A DNA stretch of 64,000 bases, taken from positions 2,582,001-2,646,000 of the forward strand of contig NC_087119.1 in assembly GCF_963855985.1 (NCBI RefSeq), written 5' to 3'. The translations under genes and the position numbers were made by a program. The DNA is from Ostrinia nubilalis (lineage: Eukaryota; Arthropoda; Insecta; Lepidoptera; Crambidae). Below, in pieces: positions 10,901 through 25,900 of the stretch. Under the pieces are notes generated by a model. The model ran no database searches and was not told where the DNA came from. It saw only the letters and a list, made by a program, of their open reading frames with translations. Numbering within the stretch: position 1 is the first letter of the stretch; each line of letters begins with the position of its first letter.

Positions 10901-13900
10901 ATTAAAAGTAATTAATGTTTTAGTATGATTATAAGCCAATTAACTTAATTTTTTTAGACCATATAATAGCTTCATGCATTGTAAATTTTACCGCATTCTA
11001 CTCAAAAGCATTTAAACTAAGTCAAAACTGATTTAAAGTGATAGTCTGACTTTAAAACGTAAATCAATCTTAACTTCAGTGAATATACAGATTGCGTGTT
11101 ACTTGGGCTGTGGGCTGAACGTTCTTCTCATAACTTGCGTGTTTGCTGAAGTACTTAGACCTGATATTAGTACCCCGATGAGAATCGATGTGTGGTAATA
11201 CCGTTTTAAGATGTTTGCGTTGGTAAAACGCTTTATGGTGCTGACAAAAATATACATTTCAAAAAAACAGATTAAGCGGGAATTCATATCAAAACTCTAC
11301 TATAGGTAGGTGTTTGTGTGTCAGAGCTACAGTGACCGCATTCATTCTCAAGGAATGTGTGAACATAATAATATCTATATAAAATCCTACCTATACATAT
11401 ACTATCTTTGAACAAATGAATCCCATGTATATCTACCTCCATTTCAAGATCATCAATACATGATGTCAGTATGCTACTGGAACTAGGCCTTTCATAAGCA
11501 CGTCAATATTCCTTTGATTTTCTTTTCAGATACCATCGCTCTAGTTGAATAGCGTTCCAAGCCTGCATGGCGTGTGTTAAGACGGCGGTCTTCTCTTCAT
11601 ACTACATACTCCTCGTTTTTAGGTGGGTACTACGTCAAATTTTACGGCCTATTTCGATTACCTACATCTATTTGACAACTCAATTTATATCCCAAGGAGT
11701 CGGTCGTATATCTTCAAGTCGATCCGGGAGAACGAGTTAATTCTCTAGGATATAATGTACTTTATACTGAATCTAAGAGATATCCCTAGACTAACGTTGT
11801 GTCACAACAGTGAACACTAGAGTGAAAATAAATCCATTGCAGGATCGAATTAATGGATTGAAAATATTATTTTTTAGAAGCTATTTCCCTTCGAAATACG
11901 CAGCTTATTCTACGGTCAAAGGTAAGATCAGGATAACTGATATTAAGGGATAAAGTTCAGTACATATTTGTATCATTAAACAGAGTACACGTGTACACAA
12001 AACGCTGAGTGGTTTCGGAGGCGTCTCAAGATGGAGTCCCGGCGTCGCGCGTCGATACGACGTCACCCGCCACTTGCGAAACGTCTATGCAGCGGGCACG
12101 GTGCCAAATCAGACATAGAGATATCCAATTTTTCGTTTAATCTGACAGGGTTGTCAGATTCTAAGTCGGACAAATGTTGGACAAAATTTGTGTTAGCGTT
12201 TCGTTGTTTGTTTTTTACACAGAGATATCCAATATTTCTTTTAAATTCCGACAGGATTGTCAGATTTTAAGTCGGAAAAATGTAAAAATGTTAAACAAAA
12301 ATTGGTGGATCTGTGTCGTTGCTTTTTGGACATACTCGTAGAGATATATTATCAGGCTGGATTCCACCATCTTACTTTAGCAGTAACTAGGTATAACAAT
12401 AACCGGTATTTTTATATGGATTTTTTAAGTCAAGATGGCAACTCAATCTATGATTACTCTAGGCTGACAAGGTTGTTAGGTTTTTGTCGGACAATTAGTG
12501 GTTATTTCTCGTCGTTCTTTTCTTTTTAGACATTGCCATGTGCAATTTTTCTCTTAGTCTTGACAGGGTTGTCAGATTTTATGACAGATAAATTTTGAAC
12601 AAAAATTAGTAGATGCGTGTCGTTTCTTTCCTTTTCTTTTTACATCTTTATGTACCTATTTTAGGTATCTGTTTAGATATGTAACATATTTTTCATCTCT
12701 CAAATTCTAACAGGGCTTTTCAAGCTTGAAGAAGAAGATTTTAGGACTAAATTCTGCAGCATCTAGGTATAGTCAGTAGACAGTAGACCTAGTCTCTATA
12801 CAAGTTTTTTTGGTAAGCGATTTTGTGAACATACATAAAAACAAGAGTAAACTGAGCAGTGCCATATTTTATATCTCGCGGTCGCTTATCTTCTGCATTA
12901 AAAGTAAGTGGTACATGGTTTGCAGTAACTTAGCACAGTATCTTCACTTTCACTCAGTTACATATTTTGGTTAACATAGATTATAATAAAAAAAGTCAAT
13001 AAATTTCCTTTTCCAGGCATTTCGTCTATTAACTTATTTCCTTGTCTTCCTGCCACATCCTCCGTGTGAATGAACCGCTCACGAGCGAGCATTGCCCACT
13101 TTCCTCGCTTGCGTAACACCCATATATTTTTATCAACATAGTACAAACACGCCTCACCGGATTTAGTAGTAGATAAAAGATATTTCATCTCGTGTGATTT
13201 TTAAGTAGGGCAATCTAGAGATAACTTGAGTAATGACGCGACTGAGTGACACAGTAATTATGAAAATGGTTTTTATGATCGCTATTCTTTATTGCGTTGA
13301 TATTAAAAACCTAAAACCTTCTGTTGCATTAGCACTAAGTACAATGAAACATTGCTCAAAGTAGGAAAATTAACACTATACTTACTCGTAGAAGTTTCAG
13401 AAAAATAATGAACTTTAGGTTATTTTAATCTTGGGGAAATTCCATTGATTTTCGCCTATGTAACATGATCAATTACTCGATAGATAAATGAGCATATAGG
13501 TGTAGTCTTAATTAGGTAATTTAATACGTGTAGACAGTAATAACTGGGTAAAGTCAGTGAATATTCTCCATTAACATATAGCAATAAGAACGTGGTCTAT
13601 CTTTGCTCCACTTGCCCGCTTTACTTATTGTCGTCATCATCAACGTTATCAATTTTCACCCTAGATTCCTTTCTAGGCTGCTCGCTAATTCCATGTCTAT
13701 AATACACACGACGATAACAGTATCTCCAGCACGAAAAACTTTCGTCTTCGAATCGTTCGCCTGTTCCACCTTCTCACAACATTGATGGTGAAACAAAATA
13801 CGATACCCTTCGAATTCAACGTTAACGTGAAGATCTCGATTTTAAAAATTAGTTTCGTGCTACCATTTTTCATACTAAGTTCACTACGCCACGTTCACTA

Positions 13901-16900
13901 TTCCATCTCGATACGAAAACACATGTCACAATTTTGTTCGTGTTATTTGATTTTTAGTTTTCGTTACGACCGTAAGGGAGTTTAACCACAGAATAATAGT
14001 ACTTCGTACAGAAGATTTTCTTCGCGAAGGTATTTAAAAAAATGTATGCTCAATGTCGTGAACAATATGGTGTAATTTAGCTTGTCTCAAGAGTCGAGCA
14101 CCATTTTGTTGACAAACGTCAGTGATCGGTACTGCGCCGAAGACATAGGGCTGACTTCGGTAAAATGATGTGTGACGTGACGTGAGGTGCCAAACTGCGA
14201 AAAATGGCGGAGGAAATACATGAATAAGCATGAACTATATTTTGTGTTTCTAATATTATTCAGGCAGTTAAAAAATACTGCAGAGTATTAATTGCACCAC
14301 CGTTTTTACATTTATGGTTTATTGTCTTTACAATGCAAATGGGTGAGGAATACGTGCGTGCGTCAATACTCGCTCGTGATTGTCCTGTCGATTTGGTATC
14401 TCAGGAGGGGTAGTCGCGCGTGTTTTGTTTTCGATGCAAACTCGCGGAGATGAACAGGCCTGGTTTAACGCCCGTATTCACAAACATTACTATGAGGTCT
14501 CACAGTGCGCGTGGACGCACAGTGTAACACACGCACCAATCATAGAGTTCTATTCAACGCTGTGCGTTCGATTTGCTGCTTCACTTAAGCAAGCGTAATT
14601 TGTAAATACGGGTAAGTAGGTATAAGTTTTCTAACTACATTTTTGGATGGCGATTCGAAGACGCAAGTTTTTTGTGCTAGAGGCACAGCGACCGACGTCT
14701 GAACGAGTGGAATTATTGAGTTTACTTGAAAGTATTTTTAAGTGAGGAATTTGACCGCAATCGTACTTGACTATAAGTGAGATGCAGTCTAGGGTGGTAC
14801 ATATCTGCCCTGTAAGTGCCTATTTGCTCTCGCGTTATATTAATAAGAAATAATATTGTTTCGATTTATAAGGCCAATTTAAGCATTTACATCAGCAGTA
14901 TAATAACATCAGCAGTATAATATTAGGGGGGTACCAAAATTAATTAATTTTCAACCAAAACCACCGTAACTGATGAAGGCCTTCAAAACAATTCGATGTG
15001 GTCATTCCAGCTTATTCGAGGAACTGTCAACAAAAACACCGAAAGTGGAACAACACCGAGAACCTATTAATAGTCGTGTAATCAACTCACAGATACAAGC
15101 CCCCAGATAAGTGTAAAGAAATCTTTTAGAGAATTCTCAAGATTAAACCTAACCATTTTCAATCTAGCAGAGCTGTAAGCAATTGAACCGATTGGAAGTA
15201 CCAGCGATAGCGTTTCTTTTGTGGAACAATGAGAGTCAATGTATTAGTGGTATTAGCAACAAAGTAATGAATTGAAAAAGAAAACTGAACTTAAGAAATC
15301 ACCGGACTGTCTTGCTTAGTTGAAATATTTTATCTTCTTAAACATTTTCGTAATACAAAAGCAATAAAATTGTTTGAAAAGTTAATAAAAACATTGAATA
15401 CTCGTACAAAGTATTGTATTTTCTTATTCTGTTTGCTGATTTGTATTGCGTATTTATTTACTACAATCTATTTAGGCGTTATTAAAATATTAAATTGCCT
15501 TTAAAAAGAAAAAATATGCTAAAATTTAAAGTACTTTATAAGAAAAATAGAATAACGCGCACGAAGGTTAAAGGATACCTTTGCTAAGAAATATCCGATA
15601 GCCAGATGAAAGAGCAATATTTTTAATTTCAATACTTTTGCACGTGATCGAGAGAAGTTAATAAAGTGCAGTTTTTAATATAGGTTACCTGGGATTTAAT
15701 ATCGCTGTCGCAGAATTGGAAAAAGTTAATTGTGGAAGCTGTATAATATTTATTTTAGCTTGAATACAATTAAAACTGTATTGGGTAAGGATGTGGTCAC
15801 ACATAGCCCCAGTTTACATATTTCGAACAACAGAAACCACAAAAAATTGCGGTGCTTTTTTGGCAAAACAGAATCTTATTTTTATTGGTTAAGGAATTCA
15901 TCAAGAGTCTGAGAAAAGATAAAAAAAAGCGCAGGAGATTCTGAGTAAAAATACTTTTCGAAATAAAAATAAGTCAAGACTTAATACGTGCACATGCTTC
16001 GAAAAAGAATAGAAGTCGTTTAACACGTAGACGGCAAATAAAATTGCCGTCTACAACTTGTTATTTGATTTGCAAGCAATCATTTGGAATTGCGAGGACT
16101 CAAATACTGCTAGTCCGCAATGAGTCAATTTTGTCCAAGTGCAAGTTTCTGTATTTTGCCCAATTAACGTGGCGCAACGCTCAAGGGCGCAGAGTTGCGA
16201 AAGTAGACCTATAGTTTGCTGAGTCTTTGGAAAAAATGCTTGTTCAAGGGCCGCTGCAGTACCTACATGAGAAATTGAAGGCTGCCGTTTTTTTTTTTGG
16301 GGAAGGAAAATTGACCAAATCGTGGGTCGATCACGAAAAGGCGTATCTAACAAAATGGCGATATTGAGTTACACACACCATGTTATTAAAAAACGTGCAT
16401 TTTATAACCTCACAAAAAATCGTAACTGAATACTTTGTCAGGAAGCCAGTATTGACAGTTAAAGAGGGCCCGAAACGAACTTTTCCATACTTCAAATTTC
16501 CTTTAAAAGTCGTTTCTGTAAAATTGATAAATATCAGTTACACGTCTTTTCGTGATTCGACCCACGAAATGTGTAACATCGAGATTACGAAACATTTTAG
16601 TAGACACGAATGAAACAGTTTCGATATTAAGCAAGTATAAAAATCTCTAATCCAATATAAAACAAATAACAAACATTTTCTGAAAAACTAGTAAAAAACA
16701 TTTAACACGTGAAAGACCTGACATCCTAATGGAAGCCTGGCGACTGGCGACTTAAAGTCGCAGATTTGAATCATGGCGGAAACAGGCTTTTAAGTTCAGG
16801 GATCTGTGTCCATTAGGTTAGTGCGAGTCAGAGGTAGAAGGGCATGTAATATGAAGCGAAGCAACACTGCGACCTAATGGAAGTTGGACTTAAACTGACT

Positions 16901-19900
16901 TGATATTTCTATTTGTAGCAAGTTAATCACAGGATGTTACTGTGTAAGGAAGACGACAAAAAATTTCCGAAGCCAAATCAATATTCGTAATATCGTTTTA
17001 GTCTTTCTTCTCGGAAATTTAATATGAACGTTTTTTCCTGCAGATCATTATTTTCACCGTTCAAAATAAAGTTAGGGCGATTTACCTTACCCTACAAAAT
17101 CAGCAATTTTTAATAATATGTAACAGCCTGTGTTTTATGAAAGTAAAATAAGGACTGCTTTTTTAATTTGTTCAAATTATAACAATAGTTTCAATTTGAA
17201 AAATTGCAATAAAGCTTTGATGCACCAAAAGCTTTTCATTGAACAGCGTTGAAAAACTTTTAATAAATTAGGTCTCTCGTGATGAATTATATTCTATTGT
17301 ACAAGTAAATACAATTAGGTGGTAAAAGCATACTATTTGAGAAAAAGTAAATAAATCATCATCAAATTAAAAAGCTTTTACCTACCATACTTCTGTTATT
17401 GTAGATTTGTCATTGTCAAAGATATGTAGGGCGAGACGAACATTTCAATAAGTTATTATTTTTTTTACGTTCAGAGTCTGAAATCGGTAAGCTCTAGGTA
17501 TTCAAGTAATGAGAATATATCACTGTTATTTGACAGCATAATACATTAATATCACTTAGGTTACCTATTATGGAGTGGCTTATATTTCTTACCTACAATT
17601 ATTTAAGTTTGCAAAACCAGTCTGAGTCAAAATCATTCGATGAGTTCAAGAGCTTAATCCAAGCTACGTCAAAGGCACGATCTCCACTTCTACAAGTTCC
17701 GTTTCATAAATATATTTAGCAGAAACCGTGCCGCAAGCTGTTCCATGAGACATCTGGATAGCAGTAGGGTTAAACAGTACAGTAATAATATTTAAATATT
17801 TAATATATAAATATTTAACAAAAAAAAATAAGAATATCTAGTAAAGATGGCTGACACCCTTGATTGTTTCACCGTAGTCTCCAAAGCCCACTCTCAGAAC
17901 AGTTGCTTAGCAAGCGAAAGCGATAGCACATCAGACCACACTTTTTTGTTGTTACTGCATACAATTCCAGTGTTTATCTTTATCTACTTGAAATTATTTT
18001 AAAGAAAACGTTACCATCAACACAACTCGTAGAGCAGATGCACCGATTGTGCCGTTGCGAAAGTGAAGTGCCGATACATTTTTGAGTTAAAACGAACATG
18101 AAAATATTCATCCTTGCAAATCTACTTGCATTGCACCTGTTACATGCCGCTCTAAATTCCCGAAACAGACCGGAATCAAACTAGTCCATTTACGGATTAA
18201 TTCCCAATAATTTCAGGGTCCTTCGGCGGACGGCGGATTGCGGGCAAAATGGCCGACGGAATATCGCCGCTATTCCAGCAGATTACACGTGCTCTCTGAG
18301 TCGGATGAACAAGCTGCAGATTTGGTTTCGAGCGCCGTATCGATGTTACTGATCAGTCGTACTACAGGCATAGCGCTAAGCCAATAACTACTCTAACAGG
18401 AACTATGTATTACGGGAATAAATCGGAAATCGTTAGCGTTATTATTTTAAGATCTAGGTCGAGAAAATGTCTCGAAATAATTGTGTTGAAATAAAAACAA
18501 TCAATTTAGATGCAGATGTTCCTTTTATAGAAATCGAGGATGTTTCCTGGGTCGACATAAAAAAAAATTGACACGTAGTTTTAATGTTTATGAACTAATA
18601 AAAATGTATAGAGATAATCGCGCCAAAGTTCAAAAGAAGAGAACCGTGACGTCAATGAGAGCTTTAAAGTGCAGCACTTTATGTCGTCGCGCGGAACTTC
18701 AACGCACCATAACTTTGTAATTATTTGTTTGATTGACAATTAAAAAAATATACGTCTGCAATATATTTTTTACATTATAATTGACGGAAAAAATTTTTTT
18801 ATAAGGAAGCTATCCTATTGTGACACCTTTATTCACACATCATGGAGATAAGAACTTATTAATAAATGATCTTTGAAGGTTCTGATTTTCTTGATAAGCG
18901 CCATGATATTCAACGTAACATCACGGAAAATTAAATTGGCAGGTAAAGCGCAGCGGTAAGTTTAATCACCGCTTCCGCGAAAACTGGGACGAGCCAAGTT
19001 GACAGATTCCGTTCTGGGAAACGTAGGTTCAAGAGCTATCCGCGGTACAGCACTGAATCAGGGTGACAAACTGATTCAGTTACAGTTTCACGAAAAGCAA
19101 TTTATTGGCACAGTTTGGCGCCTCTACTATGCGCGTTAGGTGCAGTGATTGATTGCACGTAGACATTATTCAATTCAACGGATACAAATCATAAATCAAC
19201 AGGTGTTCGTAACATTAAACTAATAATCGGTCATATAATTTAGTTACAGCACATTTATCACCGCTCAGAGGACGTGTGCTCCATCAAGCGTGTATTCTAG
19301 TTGAAGTTAAATTAATTTCCAGACAGCTACTGTAGTAAACTCTATCTCCATAATATCGACTCGTCACCTCTGAGATCTGAAAGAATCTACGTCTGACAAA
19401 ACATCTTCAATGGTCATTCGTCCGGACCATAGGCAGACCGACCGACTCATTCGTGACGAGACGCTCGTGACGTTTCCACAGAGTTCGTATTAATCGCAAA
19501 GATTAATACATAAATGCTTAGTTGCCATGGCGACAGACGAGATCTTCATTAAGCAAAAAGTTTTTTATGCGTGAACGCACCCGAGGTTGCAGTGATTGAG
19601 AGTTGTGCTATTGAGATATTTACTCGTATGAGCTTATGTTACCTCAGTGTAAACTTACAAACATTTTCGTGCGAAAAAGATCGTAAGTATTTTTAAATTT
19701 AAAAAATTGTCTGCTCCTTAACTTTTCTCGGAAATCCACGAATTCTTTAAAAGCTGAAGTTAATTTTTTTGACTACATGTTTGTGCTTTTTGGGGTCGGA
19801 AATTAATTTCTATTAAGGGTGACAACAGTCAAGTCCTCTTCGCGTGAAGTCCGAGAAGCTTTCCAAGTAGGAAAAGGAAATGCTGCTACTAAATAGTAAT

Positions 19901-22900
19901 TCGCTGTGTAAGCTTTTGTTTTTGAGTGTACCAAGGAATGTGTTTGACATGTTCTTTTGCGAATTTAATATACTCAACATCAAATAAATCGCACCTTCCG
20001 CGACGCGAACTTTATTAAAGATTTTCTTCTGACACAATCATGGTGCCCCAACAATATTGGTGTTATTTTAAATCCTAAAACACATTTAATTTCTTAATAA
20101 ATGATTAACATATACCATAAATGTGACTTGAAAAAATACCGCACTTGGGGATGAATTAGACCAATTTTTACAGTTATAAAACCAAATAATGATCTCACGT
20201 GTCCTTTTTAACAGATGGATAGCGATTAGTCCCAACTTAACAGTTTTATAGCCATTAAAGTTGGTTCAAGAGTAACTACCTATTTTTGAAGAAGTGACTG
20301 GATCGTTCTAAAGACACATTTTTGGGGAAAAACCCTTTCCTTTAATGAAATGTAGTTTAGAACTAGGCTTTCAAATGGTGCCAATATTGGTGGGAAGTGG
20401 GGATGCATACGTTTGAAAGTGCTTGTCGCGGGAGGTGCGATTTATTTGATGTCGTCGTAGTTCATAGGACTAGAATATCTATGATGGATGACCTACTCGT
20501 ATGTATTTGGATTCCTAAAAGCAAACTTTGGGCCAATACGAATAATTATAGTGCACAAATAAATATGTATGTCTAGCTTACTAAATTGCTTGGATTTCAA
20601 GTTAATGTGCTTGAATAACAATGCGCACAGCGAATACAAAGGGTCCTGTCCCTTATTAAGTAAATTTCTAGAACTTTTTCGTAATGCTTAGTAAGTATTA
20701 TTGGAATTCGTTCTATTGATACCTAGATAAGTATTTTACCCGTAACTACACAATACTTTTGCATATTCAACGAAAGATTTGGTTGCGATACTCTGGAACC
20801 ACCAAAATGGATTTTCTATTTATTATTTATTATTCAATTGTGAATAAGCGTGACCGTTGTTTGAATGTAATGCAATGCAATAAATGATTTGATTTGATTT
20901 GAAATATTAGGCCTAAGGTACTTAAAGTAAAATACCTACATTATCTACTTGGTAAATAGAAAGATACAAAGAAAGAAAGAAAGATAAATTTATTACAATG
21001 GACATCACACAAATATGTACAGGCAATTACATACACATGACAGTGGCAAATAATAATGGAAGAAGAAAAAATAAAAACAAGAGTAAACTGAGCAGTGCCA
21101 CCCATTCACCAACAAGATGCCCACTACAACGCCCTCTCAGCATATGCCGTGGCCCACGGTGACGAAGGCCACGGCGGCGCTGGTTTTCAGTGTGCGGTAA
21201 ATACGGCTATGACAGCCCACTGAAGAAGCAAATCACTACTCAAATTTCTATTCGGGGCCTATGCATGGACATTGCATCGCATTCCATGCTAATTAGTAGT
21301 TATTCGGTTATATGGGCAATCTAAATTCCTCTAATTGCATTACCCGCAGCCTGTTGTGACGTCATCACTTACATCAACAACCATCTGCTTTGATCTGGAA
21401 ATACTGTTAGTCAACATTTCAACAAGCTATTCGGATGCCTTAGGGCGATTTGATTACATTCGATAGTAAGGGGGCCACTTAACTCATAAGTCACTTATAA
21501 GTCAACCCACTAGTCGACAGAGGGTCCGTATGCCTCAGATTGGGACAAGAATCTACTATACTTTATCACTTGTAAAAGCACGCAGTGGAACACGAAACCT
21601 CCTCCTTTTTTAAAATCGGCTAAAAGAATATTTTAGAAATTAGAGGTCGAAACAAATAGAAGCAAGATTAAAGAAGTAGGTAAAAATTATTGTTCTAAAC
21701 GCAACTTATCTTTAGTGAATGTCGCAATCGAATTATCGTTAGAAATTGCCAGTCAAACATCGTCGGTTTATACAATAGCACAACCGATTATTCGGTTATG
21801 CTTTGGTATCCAAGCGAGAAGGTATTCCCGAGTTTGCATAAACTTATGTAGTGTTTGTCAAAGACCAATTAGGTATTCCAAATCGACATGCACAAGGGCA
21901 TAACTAAATAAACTAATACGTCAACTGGGTCATTATCCCCTTTGAGATATGTATGTCAAACTGATTTGAATAGATTTATGGTTCGCAACAAGAGACTGGA
22001 CTAATCGTTCGTTCGTTTCAGCCGAATGACGTCTACTGAAGGACAAAGGCCTCCCCCAAGGATCTCCACAAAGAGTGATCCTGCGCCGCCCACATCCAGG
22101 CACCTCCCGCTACCTTCACCAGATCGTCGCTCCACTTAGTGGGAGGCCTGCCCCACACTACGTCTTCCGGCTCGTGGTCGCTACTCGAAAACTTTTCTGC
22201 CCCAGCGGCCATCAGCTCTGCGAGCTATGTGCCCCACCCACTGCCACTTGATTTTAGCGATTCTGCGGGCTAAGTTAGTCACTTTTGTTCTCCTGCGGAT
22301 CTGCTCATTTCTGATTCAATCACGCAGGGAAACTCAGTGAACGTGGACTGGACTCACAAATATAAACAAAGCAACGATATCAGGATAACTTCGGAATCAT
22401 TCACGTCACATGTCAGTGAAACAAATTTAATTAAGTCTAATTTGGGTCACGAATTTTCATAGCATTGGACAGGCCGTCAAGAACATTTTCGCGGAAAATT
22501 ATGAGTTGGCGGTGGAAATTAAGTCCCCTGTAAGCTGAATATCATAAATACTTACGGAGTGGATCATTTATTTGCTTTCATTTGAGTACGGTTTTTAAAG
22601 TAATCAATTTTTTATATATTATTGTATTAATACAAAAAGACAGTAGAATTAGTTTACTGCTAGTATAATCAGTACTTATTATTATTCTGTGGTATAATGT
22701 AGTATAATAAAATAAATAAATAAAAATAAATGTAAACCTAGTGTTCGAATCAGAAAAAAAAAGGTATTGTACCTATGTAGAGAATGAAAAAAAGGCCGGT
22801 AGACGGATGCCTGCGGCGCCGCGGTCCGAATCAGTAATGGCACAGGGGGACATCGTCTGTTTTTTGGAGGGCAACCCACCTCGATTAAGGGGTAAGCCGG

Positions 22901-25900
22901 TAAGGTACCTTACATCTTTCCTTTATACAAAAGAGCTATGACGTCAAAGATCCTTTCATTGTTTGTTGCCTTGGCCGTTAAAGGACATAACAATTTAAAA
23001 TTATTATCAACATAGTTGCAACACCCTTATAAGTAATTGATACATTAATAAATAATAAAAGAGCTTAGCTATTAACTATAAAATGTTCGCAGGAGCTTCC
23101 TTGCATTTTTAATTTTAACATATTACTAAGGGATGAGAACATGCACGTGCTTGCAAAGTTTCTTCTGATAACTTGATAGCTCGTAATATAATTAAAAAGA
23201 AGCCCTTGGAACCCTTCCTTTGCCAGGGTCTTAGTGCTGGGGCTGAATAAGGTGCAAAACAGGTAGGTAAGGCTTTTTGTAAAGCTCACACAATGTAATG
23301 TAAAAATCCTGACCTAATTTTAAAAATTGCTTCTTAGAAAGCTATTAGAAATACAATAGAACCGGTGAACAGCATTGCGTTTTGCTACAGACAATTTGTA
23401 GCGAAAATTCAATATTCAAAAGGTGTTTATTTCATGTTGCTCAAATTAAGTTACCACAATCTTTTCACTACCCTATGCCTACTTTTTAGATTGTATTTTT
23501 AGATTGATTGATAATTTTTGGATTGGAGATACATAATATGTACGTCCGATTTAAGCTCACTTTCAAAAAATGTTTTTGCATTTCTATGCTCTTGGTGTCA
23601 GTAAAATATTTTTACATCTCTAATGTCTATTATGTGACCAACGACTTATTGCTTTCTTTACAATATACCACAATGCATTTATAAAAGCTGGACTAACTAT
23701 TGTATGCCCACGAGACAGAACGCAGGAGACGATATTCGTCCAATGTCCATTCTATTTTACCTACATACCTTTGGTTCACAGTAAAATATTTGAACTTTCA
23801 TTTGGATCTCTTGAGAAATAAAAACGGTATAATTGTAGAAGCAGTAAGAAACGAGAGCAACGTGATTGTTGGTCGAGGGACGGATCCCGTCGTAGGCGTA
23901 TGTAACCGTTTTAATCCCCTGCCGGATGCAGATTGCACGTTCCCTGGGCCCCGCAGACTAAGCCCTGACCTAAATAGACGATCGCTGATTAGTCTAAAGC
24001 ACCCCTATTTATTTACGACAATATTTTGAAGAATCTAGCGATGTTTATTGAAGATTAGGTTGCAATAACATCCCCCACGCTTGGAAAAATAGGAGCACTC
24101 CTAACTAGGGGCTGCTAATAGAGTTAATGCACTCCAATGTGAACCTTATTAAGCAGCTTTTGGAACTGTAATAATAATTGAATTATCAGGGCTTTAAGTT
24201 GAATTGAGAAATTTTCCAAAGAAATAACAACATTCCAAAAATAGACAAGTTTACGCACTGATCTAATAATTTTACCCTTTGAATAACACGATGACCTAGT
24301 GAATTACGTGGCGGCATCGATTTGGGAAAATATTTAATTGAGATCCATCGTTGATGTCTGTCTTTACTAGCTAATATAATACTAAATAAAACTGTAAAAC
24401 ACTATCAAAGCCCTCTTGATACATGCAAATAAGCATATAAATAAAGGCATATTTATTCAGATACAGTTGAAATATTTGTCAAAGAGGAGCGAGCAAATAA
24501 TTCGAGTTAGCTCGTATGAAACATGAAGCAAGACTCGACACTAGCAAACGTCCGCAATTTACTGCAAGTTATCTTAGTTCGTGGAAATTAGCAAACGAAT
24601 GGATGGCGTGTATTCTGAGGTCCCTTGGCTGCGAACTTGGAATGGATATTCGAAACATCTTGTGGCGACGATATACCTACTATCCATTAAGGAGACACGT
24701 CCGATTTACATGTTCTAGATGTCCTTTCTTAAACGACGTGCGAAACTCAATTCGATATTCGATTTCACAGACAATTCGTCCAATAGTCATCAAATAGCGA
24801 ATGAATGTTTACTATTCGAATAAATAATTTGTGTTTTTTGTACGAAATCGACAGGTCGTTTGTGAAATCGTTTGAATACGTTGTCTATCATTTCATATCT
24901 CACATAGTCAATTCATGCCGTGTAGTGGTAAGGTTTAGGTTGAACGTGTAAGGTTTTAAAACCCTAATTGAAAAAAAGACATTCCTTCTTTATAAAGCAA
25001 ACTAATTACTATATTACGACCTTCTAAACATCTGTTACGAGAATAAAAAGTAACAGGCATTTCTTTCAGTTTGCTGAAGGTAATCTACCCACAGACCTGT
25101 TATTTTTCACTTAAACTAAGCTGCACTACTCTCGGGCAAATCTACTAGGTATTATCCAGCAATTGCCTCTCTGTAACAAGCGGGTAAAGTCGCGTTAATT
25201 TCTGCAAAAAATAATTCAATCATCAGGGAATTGGCCCCCGCTGTGCAGCCATTTTTCCATTCTGGGACTGGGTAGTCAATGCGAAAAAACGCTCAACTGT
25301 TGGAATGTGCAGGTGTCAAAATGTCCATACGGACCGGCTGTTAGTGTGGCAAAAAGTATTAACGTCGAAATGAGCAATGGTTAAAATGATCTGAAGTTAA
25401 AATGTCTTCGGGTTTATTTGAACAAGCGTCTTATTGTATAATAGCTAACGTGAACACGTGTTTAAATGCATCAAGGTAAAAATGTCCAAAAAAACTTTAT
25501 TGACTAGACTACAAGAACATTGAACATTTTGACATTTAATTTTATTAATTTATTCATGAGCACAATATATCAGTTGATCATTTTATCTATCACACCTTTT
25601 GTTGTACTTGTATTTTGTGATGTGTACCATTTGTCACTAAACCATTGTAACCATGGTAACAATGTACATTTTGGCACTGGGACTTTTTGACGTTCATACT
25701 TTCTGCCACACTAACAACCGGTCCGTATGGACATTTTGACACCTGCACATTCCAACCGTTGAGCGTTTTTTCGCATTGACTACCCAGTCCCTGAATGCAT
25801 TTTTCTTAACTTTGTTTAGACGGAGATTTGAAAATAGGACACCCAATAATTTAATACAGCTTAGCTGCAAACAACTTATCAGTCGTTTTGAAGTAGGTGA

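Larger units (their letters stand above)
8818..11107. mobile_element. Possible DNA transposon, 12-bp inverted ends
   Basis: CCCAAGTAACAC at 8818-8829 has an exact inverted match GTGTTACTTGGG at 11096-11107. A similar CCCAAGTA start appears at ~56842. Inside lie a two-exon reading frame (9269-10221) and a MITE (10356-10474). A 12-bp inverted match over 2.3 kb could occur by chance, and I see no clear target duplication. Confidence 0.4.

Noticed and set aside
23700..24029. 109-codon plus-strand frame
   Set aside because: Low-complexity start and no family resemblance. Chance open frame within the large intron.
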